A DNA stretch of 64,000 nucleotides, taken from NCBI GenBank assembly GCA_027579435.1, contig JANBPK010000778.1, forward strand, positions 1 to 64,000, written 5' to 3'. Position numbers and translations under genes: made by a program. The notes below the pieces were generated by a model, which was not told the origin of the DNA, made no database searches, and saw only the letters and a program-made list of their open reading frames with translations. Positions 51,101 to 62,776 of this stretch are shown piece after piece. Numbering within the stretch: the stretch's first letter is position 1; each line of letters opens with the position of its first letter. This DNA comes from Candolleomyces eurysporus (Eukaryota; Basidiomycota; Agaricomycetes; Agaricales; Psathyrellaceae).

Positions 51101-52323
51101 GGGCTTCAAGTGGGAGATGAAGGGGCCCGACACTTACTGTCATCAGTGTCGATCAAAGTCGATGAGGACGAAGATGAGATGTGGCGTGTGTAGCAAGGAC
51201 TGGTGCAATAAGTGCATGGCGGTTAGGTATGTTTGGCTTTTTGTTCATTCCATCCTGCTTAACTGGCTAAACGCTCTACGAATTTCGCACACACACAGGT
51301 ACCCGGAAACCGTTTTCGCAGCCAAGTTCAAAACCACCCATCCCTGCTTTGTGTGCACGGAGAGCTGCAATTGCGATATATGTTGCAGGAAGCGGGGCGA
51401 GGCCTTTGTTTCGTCCAGGACGTTTTCCCGTGCGCCGAGGCAAGCGGAAGGAGGTTCTACCGTCATAGCGATCTCACGTCCCAAGAGGAATCCGAAAGCC
51501 GCTTCACGGTCGGACGCCGCCTCTTCTAATTATCGGAAGAAAGTGATACAGATTCCTGTGGAGATCCCTACTAGCCTTTTGGAGGGTTGTGGACCGGTCT
51601 ATGGGCTTGATGGGTCAAAGATCACGACCCTACACGTTGAATACGTGCCTCCGGAAGAAGAATACCAGTCCAAGAGAACGTTCATTGGCGCCCTGCAGCC
51701 TTCGTGGGGTATGAAGCTAGATGTCAAGGTCGTAGATTTGGAAGCTCTAGAAGATGATGTACTTCTTGAGGAAGGAGGTCGCTCAAGGCAACAACAACGA
51801 AGGAAGGAGAGGAATGCGAGGATGTATGTTGGGAAGCAGGCGATGCTGTATGTGGACTTAACACCACGGAGGTCGCACTCGTTGAACATCGGAAACAGCG
51901 AGAGCGAGTCGGATGGCGAAGAGGAGGAGGGTCAAGTGGGAGAGGGGGATGAGGGAGGGGCTGGTCAAAGTGACCACGATGAACGGGAGCATATGTTCTC
52001 ATCGCCGCTGACGGTTCTCACAGATAGTGATAGTGAAAAAGTTGATAACGAAAACCTGGGCAATGTTCTCGATGGTAGGGAGGGCGAGAGCGAGGAGGAC
52101 GGTAAGCACTAATTGCTTCGCTTCACCATCGATGCTGACCCCAGCTCTTCTTGCCTATGCAGGAGTGAAACGGCTCTCGCCTGGGAATCTCCAACCCAAG
52201 GATATCGCTCGAGCTATCTCTCTGAGCCTATCTGCTTGCGGTCTCTCCGTGGAGCCATCACCAGCGTCCTCTTCAGCGCCTACGCCACCTGAAGCGTCTA
52301 CACCAGAAAATCAGTCGGTTTAA
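48108..52323 (+). CDS. CDCA7-like zf-4CXXC_R1 zinc-finger nuclear protein
   Basis: Eight exons (48108-48269, 48325-48567, 48620-48682, 48745-48972, 49020-49067, 49122-51226, 51299-52101, 52163-52323) give 1,270 residues. The first introns are in phase 0 and the sum divides by three. A cysteine-rich finger lies at about residues 920-985: YCHQCRSKSMRTKMRCGVC, WCNKCMAVRYPETVF, HPCFVCTESCNCDICC. This fits Pfam zf-4CXXC_R1, the domain of vertebrate CDCA7/CDCA7L. The Arg after CHQC and the Arg of MAVRY match human positions mutated in ICF syndrome; the Gly between them is not conserved (SKDWC). The rest is low complexity: basic Lys/Arg runs, acidic Asp/Glu/Ser tracts and a poly-Ser run near 50730. 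CDCA7 acts with the HELLS remodeller and senses hemimethylated DNA. A chromatin role here is inferred. Confidence 0.85.
50728..50766 (+). repeat. Serine-codon microsatellite in the zinc-finger gene
   Basis: A TCC/TCG-type trinucleotide run encodes about a dozen consecutive serines within a disordered part of the protein. Length variation between strains would be expected. A CT dinucleotide run also occurs at 52768-52784, just before the HAD gene. Confidence 0.6.
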
Positions 52324-52795
52324 ACTAGCCCTTGTTCTCCGTTGAGCTATCTGTATCTTTTCTTGCTTCTTTGAGGGACCTTGACTTCAGTATTCTATTC
52401 CTTTGACAAGCGACTTGGTAATCGATTTTCTTCGTATCCATTTAGAGATTGCCTCTCATATTCTCTTGCATTCAAGCGTCCCCTTTTCTAGCGACGCAAC
52501 ACTGACTACACTCTATACGGGCCAACTACTTTTATTCTATCTTGACATTGCACCTGCATATATTAGACCTTATCCGAGTATGAATTGTACATATACACTT
52601 TTTTTTNCGCTCCTTTGGCCTTAGTCCGCCTTGCGTTCTTCAGATTCAGGGAAAGTTGAGTCTATACCAGTTGCCGATGACATCATTCTCCCTCTAGGTG
52701 CCTTCAGCTGATCAAGTGAACCTGGAAGCAATATCTGGTTCTCGGCATTCGCTCAATCGAGTCATCACTTTCTCTCTCTCTCTCGCATCTCGAAG
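52324..52795. other. Intergenic region before the HAD gene
   Basis: No gene is seen. It contains the 3' flank of the zinc-finger gene, an N at 52607 after a T-run, and a CT-rich tract immediately upstream of the HAD start codon, as is common in fungal core promoters. Confidence 0.4.
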
Positions 52796-53730
52796 ATGAA
52801 AGGCGTCAAGGCCTTGTTGTTCGATGTCTTTGGCACTACGGTCGATTGGCGTTCGAGCGTCGAGCAAGAGTTGAGGGACTTGGGGGAGAAGCATGGTATC
52901 GAGGCGGATTGGCCCAAGTTTGCTCAACAATGGAGGGCGGGGTATATGGAGGAAACGTCGGTATCGATTGCCCTTGCAACTATGGTACTGCTTATGCTCA
53001 AGCTTGTGTCACAGCGCCAGAGTTGCAGCGGGCGGCGAGGGACCTAATAATGTCGATCTCATGCACCGTCAGGTGAGCGTCAGAGAAACCGACTTTCTAA
53101 ACTACAATCAATTGCTAACTAGAAATGACGGACGTCTCACCACATACTTAGATCCTGGAAAAGATGCTCGCTTCTCCTGAATGGTCGCGTATTGCACCCC
53201 ACTGGTCTGAGAATGAGAGAGACTTCCTCAATCTCGTTTGGCATCGTCTCCGTGCCTGGCCAGACACGGTCGAGGGACTGCGTGCTCTGAAGGAGAAATA
53301 TATCATCGGGACATTGTCCAATGGAAACGTTCGGCTGCTTGTCGACATGGCCAAATATGCTGACCTGCCTTGGGACGTAGTTTTCTCCGGGGAACTCTTT
53401 CAGACCTACAAGCCGTGAGTGCCTCACGCAATCGGAACTCTTCAAAGTCTAAAGATGTTCGTCATTTCCAACAGGAATCCAAACGCCTACCTGGAGGCTA
53501 TTCGGTATCTCTCTCTGGCACCGCATGAGGTCGCGATGGTTGCCGCACATGCCTTTGACCTGAGAGCGGCTGCTAAACTCGGGATGCGTACTCTCTACGT
53601 TCATCGAAATCAAGAAGAGACGGATCCTGATCAAGAAGCAATCAAAAGTAAAGGGGAAGGAGGAGAGTTTGACGTCGTGGCCAGCTCTTTTCTCGAGTTA
53701 AGCACAGCGCTAAGTAACAGGGATGATTAG
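52796..53730 (+). CDS. HAD hydrolase, (S)-2-haloacid dehalogenase type
   Basis: Four exons (52796-52956, 53015-53072, 53152-53414, 53475-53730) make a 245-residue protein, the usual length of this family. It starts MKGVKALLFDVFGTTVDWRS, with the nucleophile Asp in FDVFGT (motif I). Motif II is TLSNGN. The motif III Lys is in LFQTYKP, and motif IV is VAAHAFDLRAAAKLGMRT, with the AAHxxDL signature of L-2-haloacid dehalogenases. Members hydrolyse the carbon-halogen bond of short 2-haloacids with inversion, but many fungal members have no proven substrate. It is cytosolic (no signal peptide). Nothing in the neighbourhood points to a halogen pathway. Confidence 0.88.
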
Positions 53731-54047
53731 TTATCAGTGCCTTCTCTTTCTTAATCATACTTTGCTCTGACATTCGCCAGCCAGCCCGAGATGTCTCCAA
53801 ATTGTTGTTCAGAGACGTAGCTACACGCAGGAGCGCAAAACAGAGATGCACCGAAATCACCTAAAGAAAGCAGGCTAAAACGGTTCGTCGTATCTAAATG
53901 CAAACAGGGACTCAGCTACCTTCGGGCCTGGCAAGAACAAAGCACAAATTTGACTCCATTTCTCAGCATACATTGTCCTTCGCAATCGGAGGATCCTTTT
54001 CACAACTTAATGAACGTGGAGCTCGATCCCAAACATGCACAGATAAT
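53731..54047. other. Intergenic region after the HAD gene
   Basis: No coding sequence was recognised in this short spacer. It lies between the HAD stop and the unassigned minus-strand ORF. Confidence 0.4.
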
Positions 54048-54257
54048 TTATAGCGCTCGTTGACAGCGGGTGGTCGTAGGATATAATTCTATCACCTGCG
54101 TTCCTTGCAATTCTTCCCAACTTGTGCCAGGCTTGCAGAAACTTGACAGCCTTCTCCCTGGATTGTTCAACGAGAGTATGCAGATTTTTTGGTCACCAGC
54201 TCGTCCACCCGCAGCTCCGATCGGAGGGTCAACTCCATGCCCGCACAACAATATTTT

Positions 54258-54860
54258 TCAGTCCAGCTGCCATAGCTTTTCTATCCTCTTCCAGGCATTC
54301 TTGCTGCTCTTGAACGCGCTTTGTTCCACCAGCAGTATCGGCAGATCTGCGTTTTCGCGTTTCACCTCCCTCAGCTTCAACTCTAACTTTAGGACCTCGA
54401 TCTCATGCAGCCGCTTGTTTTCCTGTCTCAACCTATCCTCCTCCCTCATGCGGCCCTCAAACAGCCTCCAAAGCTCAGATATCTTGCTGTTTTCATCACC
54501 TCTCAATTTGATTTCCTTGTCCTTTTGCCTGTTCTCCTCCCTGGATCATTGGAGGAATTCAGACAGTCGTCGTTTCTGCCGGTCCGCCCATGAGCCCTGC
54601 TGCTCAGCATCCTCCGTATTCTGCTCCAAATTTACCAAGCGACCATGGAGCTCCTTCTGCGACGAGTCCGGTGGTGAAATCTCATCCAACGTACCAGCAT
54701 ATGTTTCACTGACACTAACAGATTCCTGTTTCTCCTTCGATGGCTCGTCATGCGAGTTTGGAGGCTTTGACATGTTACCTGCATCATTGGCGTCCAGTGA
54801 TTGGGACGAAATCATGGACACGGACATGGCGGCAGGCTGCAGGCGAGTCAGACTCGGCAA
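54258..54860 (-). pseudogene. Coiled-coil protein, interrupted by one in-frame stop
   Basis: A minus-strand frame starts at 54860 (MPSLTRLQPAAMSVS) and reads a Ser/Glu-rich region, then helical sequence RLVNLEQNTEDAEQQGS and RQKRRLSEFLQ. A TGA follows at about 54546-54548, and the same frame continues SREENRQKDKEIKLRGDE, LWRLFEGRMREEDRLRQE and LELKLREVKRENADL, a strong heptad pattern. Only one base (TGA against CGA or TGG) interrupts it. It may be a nonsense mutation, a sequencing error, or an undetected splice. A further minus-strand frame at 54048-54251 could be the tail. No known family. Confidence 0.45.
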
Positions 54861-55015
54861 AGAAAACCTTGAAGGCCCGGATCGACTTGCTGATTAACGT
54901 CACTGACAGGGGCCGAGGGCACATTTCTTCCAGCAGGCAAGCAAGCAACTACACTGCGCTTTCATCGTCAACTAGTTGGATTCTACGCCTCGAATCGTCC
55001 ACCAGATTTACACGA

Positions 55016-57076
55016 TCATTCCAGAAGATGCTCACGTCCCGGCCTCAAAGTAATTTCACACTTGAAAGGGAGGGGTTTGCTACGGAAGACGATGAAATCC
55101 TGTCAGTTACCATCAATGGCGTAAATATGGGAAACGTTACCAGATTGCCAGACCCTGTCCTTCGAGATTCATTGGGGCTACCTTCCCTTGCTCATCCTTT
55201 GGAGCCGCGATAGTATGGGTCGCGAGAAAAGACGACGCCATGACGAACAGAGCGTCATGACTAAAATGACGTCCAGGGCAAATTCTGCAATAGCGCACCC
55301 CTTCAGTACGCGTCTTCAGACAGCCAACGTCATGACTTACCGACGGCCATGTCCAAATGCAGCATTGTTAGCATCGGGGACAGAGAGGTCTATCTTACCG
55401 TCCTTGATATACCGCTCTGGAACAAATTCAAAAGGTTTGTCGAAAACATCAGGATCATGCATCATGGCCCTTTTGACACTCAACTTTAAAATACTTNGCN
55501 ATCGGATAGTCATATTTATCACTCACCAGTTGTTTTGGAGGATGATGGTTCCTTTNGGAATGAAATAGCCATCATACTCGTCGTCTTCAGTATTGGAGTG
55601 GGCCATTCCTGCAAACAAAGAATCAAAATGATTGAATAGATTCCCGACTGCAATGAGACCCACCAAGAGGGGCNACAGTGTACCATCGGCCGACTTCTTT
55701 GACAATGGCATGGACGTATGGTAGGCCCTCGCGATCCGTTACAAGCGGCAACCGATCTGAGCCTACGACGGTGTCTATCTCGGCTTGAGCCTTGGTTTGT
55801 ACTTCTGGGTAGCTCGCGAGAACGTATAGGAGAGCTGTTGCCCAACTACTCGTGGTATCTGCCCCAGCTACGAATCGGTAATGAACGGCGCGATCACAGT
55901 GGAACATCAAGCTCTGCTACCTACCCACGTACCCCACAGCGCACACACTACGTGCTACGGTCTCTAGCATCGCATAATTTGGGTCGCTTTTCTCNGGTAG
56001 GTTTTCAATGAGGTCAGCAGCCACACTANGGTGCCTCCCACTCACTCCCTTTGCCTAGATATGCCAGTGGCGTCGTGAGGTCCGGCAAGGGTAGAGAACG
56101 GTGGAGTTCCTTACGAAATTAGTTCTGGCCTCCTCAAATGGTGGACACAATGTCTTGGAACTGATGTCAGATAATTCTCTGAACACCTTCTTGAACCCAG
56201 CGCCAGGAAACCAAGATGGAACATGTCTGAGGGCGGGAAGAGAGTTCACAAGAAATCTGCCTGGAATCGTGGCATTGGTAAAGCCCGAAACCAGCTTGGC
56301 GCCGTTGTCAATTAGTGCTTCGTTTCGTTGATTATCGTCAAATCCATAGGCAACACGCATGAGTGTGGCGCCAAACAAGCTAAGTTTTGTGTCATGGTGA
56401 GATACACACTTCAGCTCGTAAAGGCGGATGGAACTTACAACTGGAGATCCTCGAAGATGTCATTGGGGTGCAAATTGACCTTGCGCAGAAAGGCCTTGGT
56501 CTCGTCGTACATAACGGGGTGGTACTGCTGCACAGCGCTGTTGCTATAGTACTTCCGAAAGGTACGGCTGTGCTGTCTCCACATAGCGCCGTAGGGCATA
56601 ACACCAAAGGCCCAGTTAAAACCTGACCTAATGTTCGATTGCCAAGTGGCGGCACATTAGTGTTAAAGACCGGCTAGGTAGCAATCTCACCTACAAATCG
56701 GTGACAGGGAAGACNGGGCGATCTGAATAATTTGCAGATCGCTTGTCCAATAGATCGACAGCACGTCGCTGAGAGCCGAGAACAAGAATTTCAACGCCTG
56801 GAGCCTTTAGATATATTATGTCCCCTACAGAAAGCGAGTCAGTAGTGTTAACCGGGCAGAGCTTGAGGTCGGTCCACCATATTCTTCGCAGAGCTTATGG
56901 TACCCTTCCCAAGGGTTCGCTTGCGGGAACTNGAGTAAGTTACCGAGAAGAGGTAAGCCCTTGGGACCAGGTGGTAAAGGTAGCCCACGAGGGTTCCGCT
57001 TTCTGCGAATGACGATGGCCCTCGTAAACCAAATGANCCCGAGTCCGAAGGAGAGTGCAACGAAAGAGTCCCACAT
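55016..57076 (-). CDS. Cytochrome P450, minus-strand array copy A
   Basis: Minus strand, same nine-exon plan as the 26-36 kb array, start MWDSFVALSFGLG, stop TGA at 55016-55018. Landmarks are LPLPPGPKGLPLLGN, MPYGAMWRQHSR, AGADTTSSWATALLYVLA (I-helix), EVGRW (ExxR), FVPERYI, FGHGRR-ICPGRHFS (haem loop), and the tail KCEITLRPGRE. The tail and exon borders show it is the same P450 family as the plus-strand array. Ns at about 55559, 55674, 55995, 56932 and 57037 lie within or near exons but replace single bases without shifting the frame. In this copy the exon-3 start reads SGFNW instead of MDLNW. Confidence 0.85.
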
Positions 57077-57538
57077 TGTCGGGGAAAGGCAAGTGACAGG
57101 AGTCCGCTGTGATTCCAGTCCGTGGTGTATATGTGGGCTGAGTCTGTAATCCCTGGCTCGCAATCAGATTCACAATGCGGATATTCGCTCCTGAGAGTCC
57201 AAAGGAGGCTCCCATGTATGGAATAGAACCATTCTTCGGGTTCGATGCCGTACCCTGCAGCGCTCCCTGTTACTGCGGTAAGATCATATGAGCACACAGA
57301 ATCGTTACATGACACCGGTGTCGCCGCGTTCAAGTTACCATTTGGTGGAAATGACAAGGTGGCACGCCAAGACCGGATGTTTTAGGGAACCTGAACCGAC
57401 AAGCCAGGCACGCGAACACAGCCGAAAAGGACTGGACTACTGTCGTTCACGAGCAGCTACGCGTACTCTTGTCATTAATCAGTTCGAATTAAAGCTCATA
57501 CTGCTGTCTACCAGATCCATCCTATCATACCTAATCAC
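57077..57538. other. Spacer between P450 copies A and B
   Basis: Holds the promoter of copy A, including a TATATG element at 57128-57133 about 50 bases upstream of its ATG, and the 3' flank of copy B. The block TTCGGGTTCGATGCCGTACC (near 57236) recurs upstream of copy B (59760). No gene is seen. Confidence 0.5.
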
Positions 57539-59600
57539 TCAAGAAGGTGCTCACGTCCCGGCCTCAAAGTTACTTCGCACTTGAAAGGGAGGGGTTTGCT
57601 AAGCAAGAGCACAAAATCCCGTCTCAGTTAGTGCTACCGTTGCATAAATTTGGGCAACGTTACCTGATTGCTAGATTCTGTCCTTCGAGCTTCATTGGAA
57701 CTATGTTCCCTGTCTCATCCTTGGGAGCAGTAATAGTATAAGTCGCGAGAAGAGACGCCGCCATGAGGAACAGCGCGTCGTTGCTAAAATGACGTCCAGG
57801 ACAGATTCTAAAACGGTATGCCTTCAATACGTGTCCTCANGCAGGCAAAGTTACGGCTTACCGACGGCCATGTCCAAACGCAGCATGGTCGGCATCAGGG
57901 ACAGAGGGGTCTATCTTACCGTCCTTGATATACCGCTCCGGAAGAAACTCGAAAGGTTTGTCGAAAACATCTGGATCATGCATCATAGCCCTTTTGACGC
58001 TCTACGTTGAAAGATTTAAGACTGCTGTTTTTATCATGCTCACCAGTTGTTTTGGAAGATGATGGACCTCTTCGGNATGAAATAGCCATCATACTCGTCG
58101 TCTTCCGTAGTTGCGTGGGCCACACCTGTGGACAAAGAATCAAAATCACTGAATGCACTCTCGACCGCGCTTATGAAACTGACCAAGAGGAACAACAGTG
58201 TACCATCGACCAACTTCTTTGACAATAGCATGGATGTATGGTAAACCCTCGCGATCCGTGACAAGCGGCAGCCGACCTGAGCCTATGACGGCGTCTATCT
58301 CGGCCTGAGCCTTGGAATATACCTCGGGATAGCTCGCGAGGACGTATAATAAAGCTGTTGCCGAGCTAACGGTGGTCTCCGCCCCAGCTATGAAGCAGTC
58401 ATNAGTAGCACAAAGATTGTGAAGTATGAAGTTCAGTCACATACCCACGTACCCCACAGCGCACACGTTACGTGCTATGGTCTCTAGCGTTGCGTAGTTT
58501 GCGTCGCTTTTTTCAGGTAGACTGTCGATGAGGTCAGCAGCAATGCTACGATGTCTCCCGCTTTCTCCCTTTGCCTAGATACGGGTGTGCGTCATGAAGG
58601 GTCCGAGAAGCATAGAGGGAAGTGGAGCTCTTACGATGTTGGATTTGGCCTCTTCAAATGGTGGATANAAGGCCTTGAAACTGATATGAGCTAATTCTTC
58701 GAAAATCTTCTTGAAGCCGGCGCCTGGAAACCAGGATGGGACGTGTCTGAGCGCGGGAATAGAGCTCACGAGAAACCTGCCTGGAATCACAGCATCTGAG
58801 AAGCGTGAAACCAGGGTTGCACCGTTGTCAACCAGNGCTTTGTTCTTTCGANNATCGTCAAATCCATAAGCAACACGCATCAATGCAGCGCCAAATAACC
58901 TAAGTGCGTCATAGTCAGATAAAACGCTTCAGCCANTGAGGATGAATGCAACNTACAGCTTCATATCCTCNAAGATATCATTGGGCTGCGAATTGACCTT
59001 GCGCAGAAAGGCCTTGGTCTCTTCGTACATAATCGGGTAGTACTGTTGTACAGCGCTGTTGCTAAAATACTTGTGAAAAGCGCGATTGTGCTGTCTCCAC
59101 ATGGAACCGTAGGGCATCAAACCGAAGCTCCAGTTAAGGTTCATCCTAGTAGCGATTCGGTAGCCAAAACGACAGTATGTTACTATTAGCGACNAGCNGG
59201 ATAGNAGCCTCACGTACAAATCGACGATAGGGGAAGTCGGACGATCTGAATAGTTGGCAGACCTCTTGTCCAATAGATCGACAGCGCGTCGGTGAGAGCC
59301 GAGAACGAGGATACCAAGGCCTGGAGCTTTTAGGTATATCATGTCCCCTACAGAACAGCGAATCAGTAGTGNTGATCTGGCATAATTCGCAGTTGATCTA
59401 CCATATTCTTCACAGAGCTTATGGTACCCTTCCCATGGGTTGGCTTGCGGGAACTGNAATACGTTGCCGAGCAAAGGTAAGCCCTTGGGACCGGGTGGTA
59501 AAGGCAGCCCACGAGGATTCCGCTTTCTGCGAATGACGATGGTCCTCGCAAACCAAATGAACCCAAGTCCGAGAGAGAGNGCGATGAAAAGGTCCCACAT
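57539..59600 (-). CDS. Cytochrome P450, minus-strand array copy B
   Basis: Minus strand, start in the MWDLFI sequence at 59600, stop TGA at 57539-57541. It has the LPLPPGPKGLPLLGNV hinge, MPYGSMWRQHNRAFHK, an AGAETTVSSATALLYVLA I-helix, EVGRW, FLPERYI-type PERF, and the FGHGRR-ICPGRHFSNDALFL haem loop. Exons read through, but many Ns (for example 58075, 58403, 58668, 58836, 58852-58853, 58935, 58953, 58971, 59372, 59457, 59580) make some residues and splice sites uncertain. It is closer to copy C than to copy A. Confidence 0.75.
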
Positions 59601-60611
59601 TGCTNGAGAGAGACAAGTGAAGGAAGTCCNCTCGCNGTGTATNTNCAGTCCCCGCTGTGTATATGTNAGTNCAGTCTGCGATCCCTGGCTCGCGATCGGC
59701 ATCACAATGCATNTNTTCGCTCCTCAGAATTCAAAGTATTGGAATTGAGCCATTCTTTGGGGTCGATGCCGTACCCTCCTCCTGCNATAAGATCATATGA
59801 GCNTACGGTATCGTTANATGACGTTGACCCACCTATAAGTTCNATTCAGTCGCNGCGTTCGAGTCAATTATGTCAGTATTTGGTAGACGGGCCGTGACGA
59901 GGTGGCACANNGGTTGCTTTAGGAACTAGATCCGCGAGTTGCCGCAATTCGCGGATCTTTGCGCTTTACCGTCAGGCACNNGAACGCGGCCAAAAAGAAC
60001 TGAGGTCGAAGTCCAATGAGCTTCAAATTTCCGAATATACANGTTGAGGGTNNTATACTGTACATTCGAGATACNNNGAACTCGACTGCAATTTATCATG
60101 CCAACAGGCGCTCGGAGTCGCCTCGAATCAAGACTCTTGAAGTTCTCTCTCCACGCCTTATGCATTTCAATAGCCTTTTCGCGGCATGGGGTAGTATTGG
60201 GNTAGTAGCAGAGTTCATCCATTGAGTTTCCAGTTGTTTTCCTAAGCAAGGTGAATATCACTGACTGTCCACCCGGTGCATGATCCGATTCTTTCCAACT
60301 CCCTCGACTTCAAAGATNTTCGCGAAGGACCATTCTTACTCCGTATCACAAACGAGACTTGATGCCACGATAATCGAAACGTGGTAGGGTGAAGGGCAAG
60401 NGCATACAACCCTGCGGATTGCATGATTGCAATGGGANNNNGGCGAGTNGCTAGNAAGGAGTCCGGANTCNAANTCGTTGTGATCCAGGNACTTANTCGG
60501 ACAGGGGCCGAAAGTTGAAGTTCTCTCCGCAATCGCAATCGCGAGCAGCGACACGTACCAGTTCGNATTGACGGCTCANATTGTCTACCAGATGNGTCCT
60601 ATTATACATGA
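59601..60611. other. Low-quality spacer between P450 copies B and C
   Basis: About 1 kb with dozens of Ns. The first 300 bases are the copy B promoter, homologous to that of copy A (TATATG at 59660-59665). The remaining 600-700 bases have no counterpart between A and B and contain no recognised gene; a minus-strand frame (59926-60261) is too ambiguous to call. The extra length explains the longer B-C period (about 3.07 kb against 2.52 kb for A-B). Confidence 0.45.
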
Positions 60612-62672
60612 TCATTCAAGAAGGTGCTCACGTCCCGGCCTCAAAGTGATTTCGCACTTGAACGGGAGGGGCTTGCTAGGCACACGTATGAAATCCCGTC
60701 TCAGTTACGACCAAGTGCATAAATTTGAATTAGGACAACGTTACCTGATTCCTTGACCCTGCCCTTCGAGCTTCATTGGAGCTACCTTCCCTTGCTCATC
60801 CTTTGGAGCTGCGATAGTATGGGTCGCAAGGAGAGACGCTGCCATGAGGAACAGCGCATCATTACTAAAATGACGTCCAGGGCAAATTCTAACACGGTAT
60901 ACCTTCAATACGTGTCTTCAAGTAGGCAAAGTCATCGCTTACCGACGACCATGTCCAAACGCAGCATGCTGGGTATCGGGGACAGAAAGGTCTATCTTAC
61001 CGTCCTTGATATACCGCTCCGGAACAAACTCGAAAGGTTTGTCGAAAACATTTAAATCATGCATCATGGCCCTTTTAAAACTCAACTTTAAGATATTTCG
61101 GACAGTCATGGTTGTCACTGACCAATTATTTTGGAAGATGATGGTATTTTTCGGAATGAAATAGCCATCGTACTCGTCGTCTTCAGCATTGGAGTGGGCC
61201 AAACCTGCAAACTGAGTATCAAGATGACAGTATTCATTCCCAACCACAATGAAGCTCACCAAGAGGAGCAACAGTATACCATCGACCGACTTCTTTGACA
61301 ATAGCATGGACGTATGGTAGGCCTTCGCGATCCGTTACAAGCGGCAACCGATCTGAGCCTACAACGGCGTCGATCTCGGCTTGAGCTTTGGTTTGTACCT
61401 CTGGGTAGCTCGCGAGAACGTATAAGAGAGCTGTTGCCGAACTAACGGTAGTCTCCGACCCAGCTATGGATCAGTCATAAGTAGCGCAGACATAGTGAGT
61501 CTCAAGCTCAGCGACATACCTACGTATCCCACAGCGCAAACGTTACGTGCCATGGCCTCTAGCGTCGCATAGTTTGCGTCGCTTTTTTCAGGGAGACTGT
61601 CGATGAGGTCAGCAGCTATACTCGGGTGCCTCCCGCTCTCTCCCTTTGCCTAGATATGGGAGTGATTCATGAGGTGTTTGTGAAACGTAGAGGACAGTGG
61701 AATTCCTACGAAGTTGGATTTGGCCTCTTCAAATGGCGGATACAAAGTCTTGAAACTGAGTTGAGCTAATTCTTTGAAAGTCTTCTGGAAGCCGGCGCCT
61801 GGAAACCAGGAAGGAATGTACCTGAGAGCGGGGATAGAGCTCACAAGGAATTTGCCTGGAATCACAGCATCGGAGAAGCGTGAAACTAGGGTTACACCAT
61901 TGTCAACCAGCGCTTCGTTTTTTCGACTATCGTCAAATCCGTAGGCGGTACGCATCAATGCAGCGCCAAACAAGCTAAGTGTGACATGATAAGATAAAAC
62001 CCTGCAGCCAGTAAGTATGTATGCAACGTACAGCTTCATATCCTCGAAGATGTCATTGGGCCGCGAATTGACCTTACGCAGAAAGGCTTTGGTCTCTTCG
62101 CACATAATCGGGTGGTACTGATGCACAACGCTGCTGCTAAAATATTTATGAAAAGCGCGACTGTGCTGTCTCCACATGGAGCCGTAGGGCATCAGACCAA
62201 AGCTCCAGTTAAGGTCCATCCTAGCGGTAATTCGGTAGCCAAAGCGACAGCATGTTAGTATCAGCGACCAGCTAGATAGTAGCCTCTCGTACAAATCGAC
62301 GATAGGGGAAGTCGGACGATCTGAATAGTTGGCAGACCTCTTGTCCAATAGATCGACAGCGCGTTGGTGAGAGCCGAGAACAAGAATTCCAAGGCCTGGA
62401 GCCTTTAGATATATCATGTCTCCTACAGAACGGCCAGTCAGTATTGCTGATCTATAATCAACGGTTGATCTACCATATTCTTTACAGAGCTTATGGTACC
62501 CTTCCCATGGGTTGCCTTGCGGGAACTGAAATACGTTGCCCAGGATAGGTAGGCCCCTGGGACCGGGTGGTAAAGGCAGCCCACGAGGATTCCGCTTTCT
62601 GCGAACGACAACGGTCCTCACAATCCAAATGAACCCAAGTCCGAGAGAGAGGGCGACGAAAGAGTCCCACAT
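60612..62672 (-). CDS. Cytochrome P450, minus-strand array copy C
   Basis: Minus strand, start MWDSFVALSLGLGFIWIVRT at 62672, stop TGA at 60612-60614. Landmarks are LPLPPGPRGLPILGN, MPYGSMWRQHSRAFHKYF, AGSETTVSSATALLYVLA, EVGRW, FVPERYI, FGHGRR-ICPGRHFSNDALFL and KCEITLRPGREH. This copy has no Ns and no visible frame or splice defects, so it is the best reference for the minus array. Probable microsomal monooxygenase; unknown substrate. Confidence 0.9.
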
Positions 62673-62721
62673 CGAGAGCGACAAGTGACGGAAGTCCGGT
62701 GTGAATCGAGTCCTTGATAGG

Positions 62722-62727
62722 TATATG
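62722..62727 (-). promoter_or_regulatory. TATA-like element of P450 copy C
   Basis: On the minus strand CATATA lies about 50 bases before the ATG at 62672. The same element at the same distance precedes copies A (57128-57133) and B (59660-59665). Confidence 0.45.
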
Positions 62728-62754
62728 TGGGCTGAGTCTGGGATCCCTGGCTTC

Positions 62755-62776
62755 CCTCCTGAGAATTCTCAGGAGG
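62755..62776. promoter_or_regulatory. 22-base perfect palindrome in the P450 copy C promoter
   Basis: Half-site CCTCCTGAGAA is followed immediately by its reverse complement, about 85-105 bases upstream of the ATG and 30-50 bases upstream of the TATA-like element. Copies A (57187-57206) and B (59719-59735) carry related but imperfect versions. It could bind a dimeric regulator; it could also be a chance hairpin. Confidence 0.4.
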
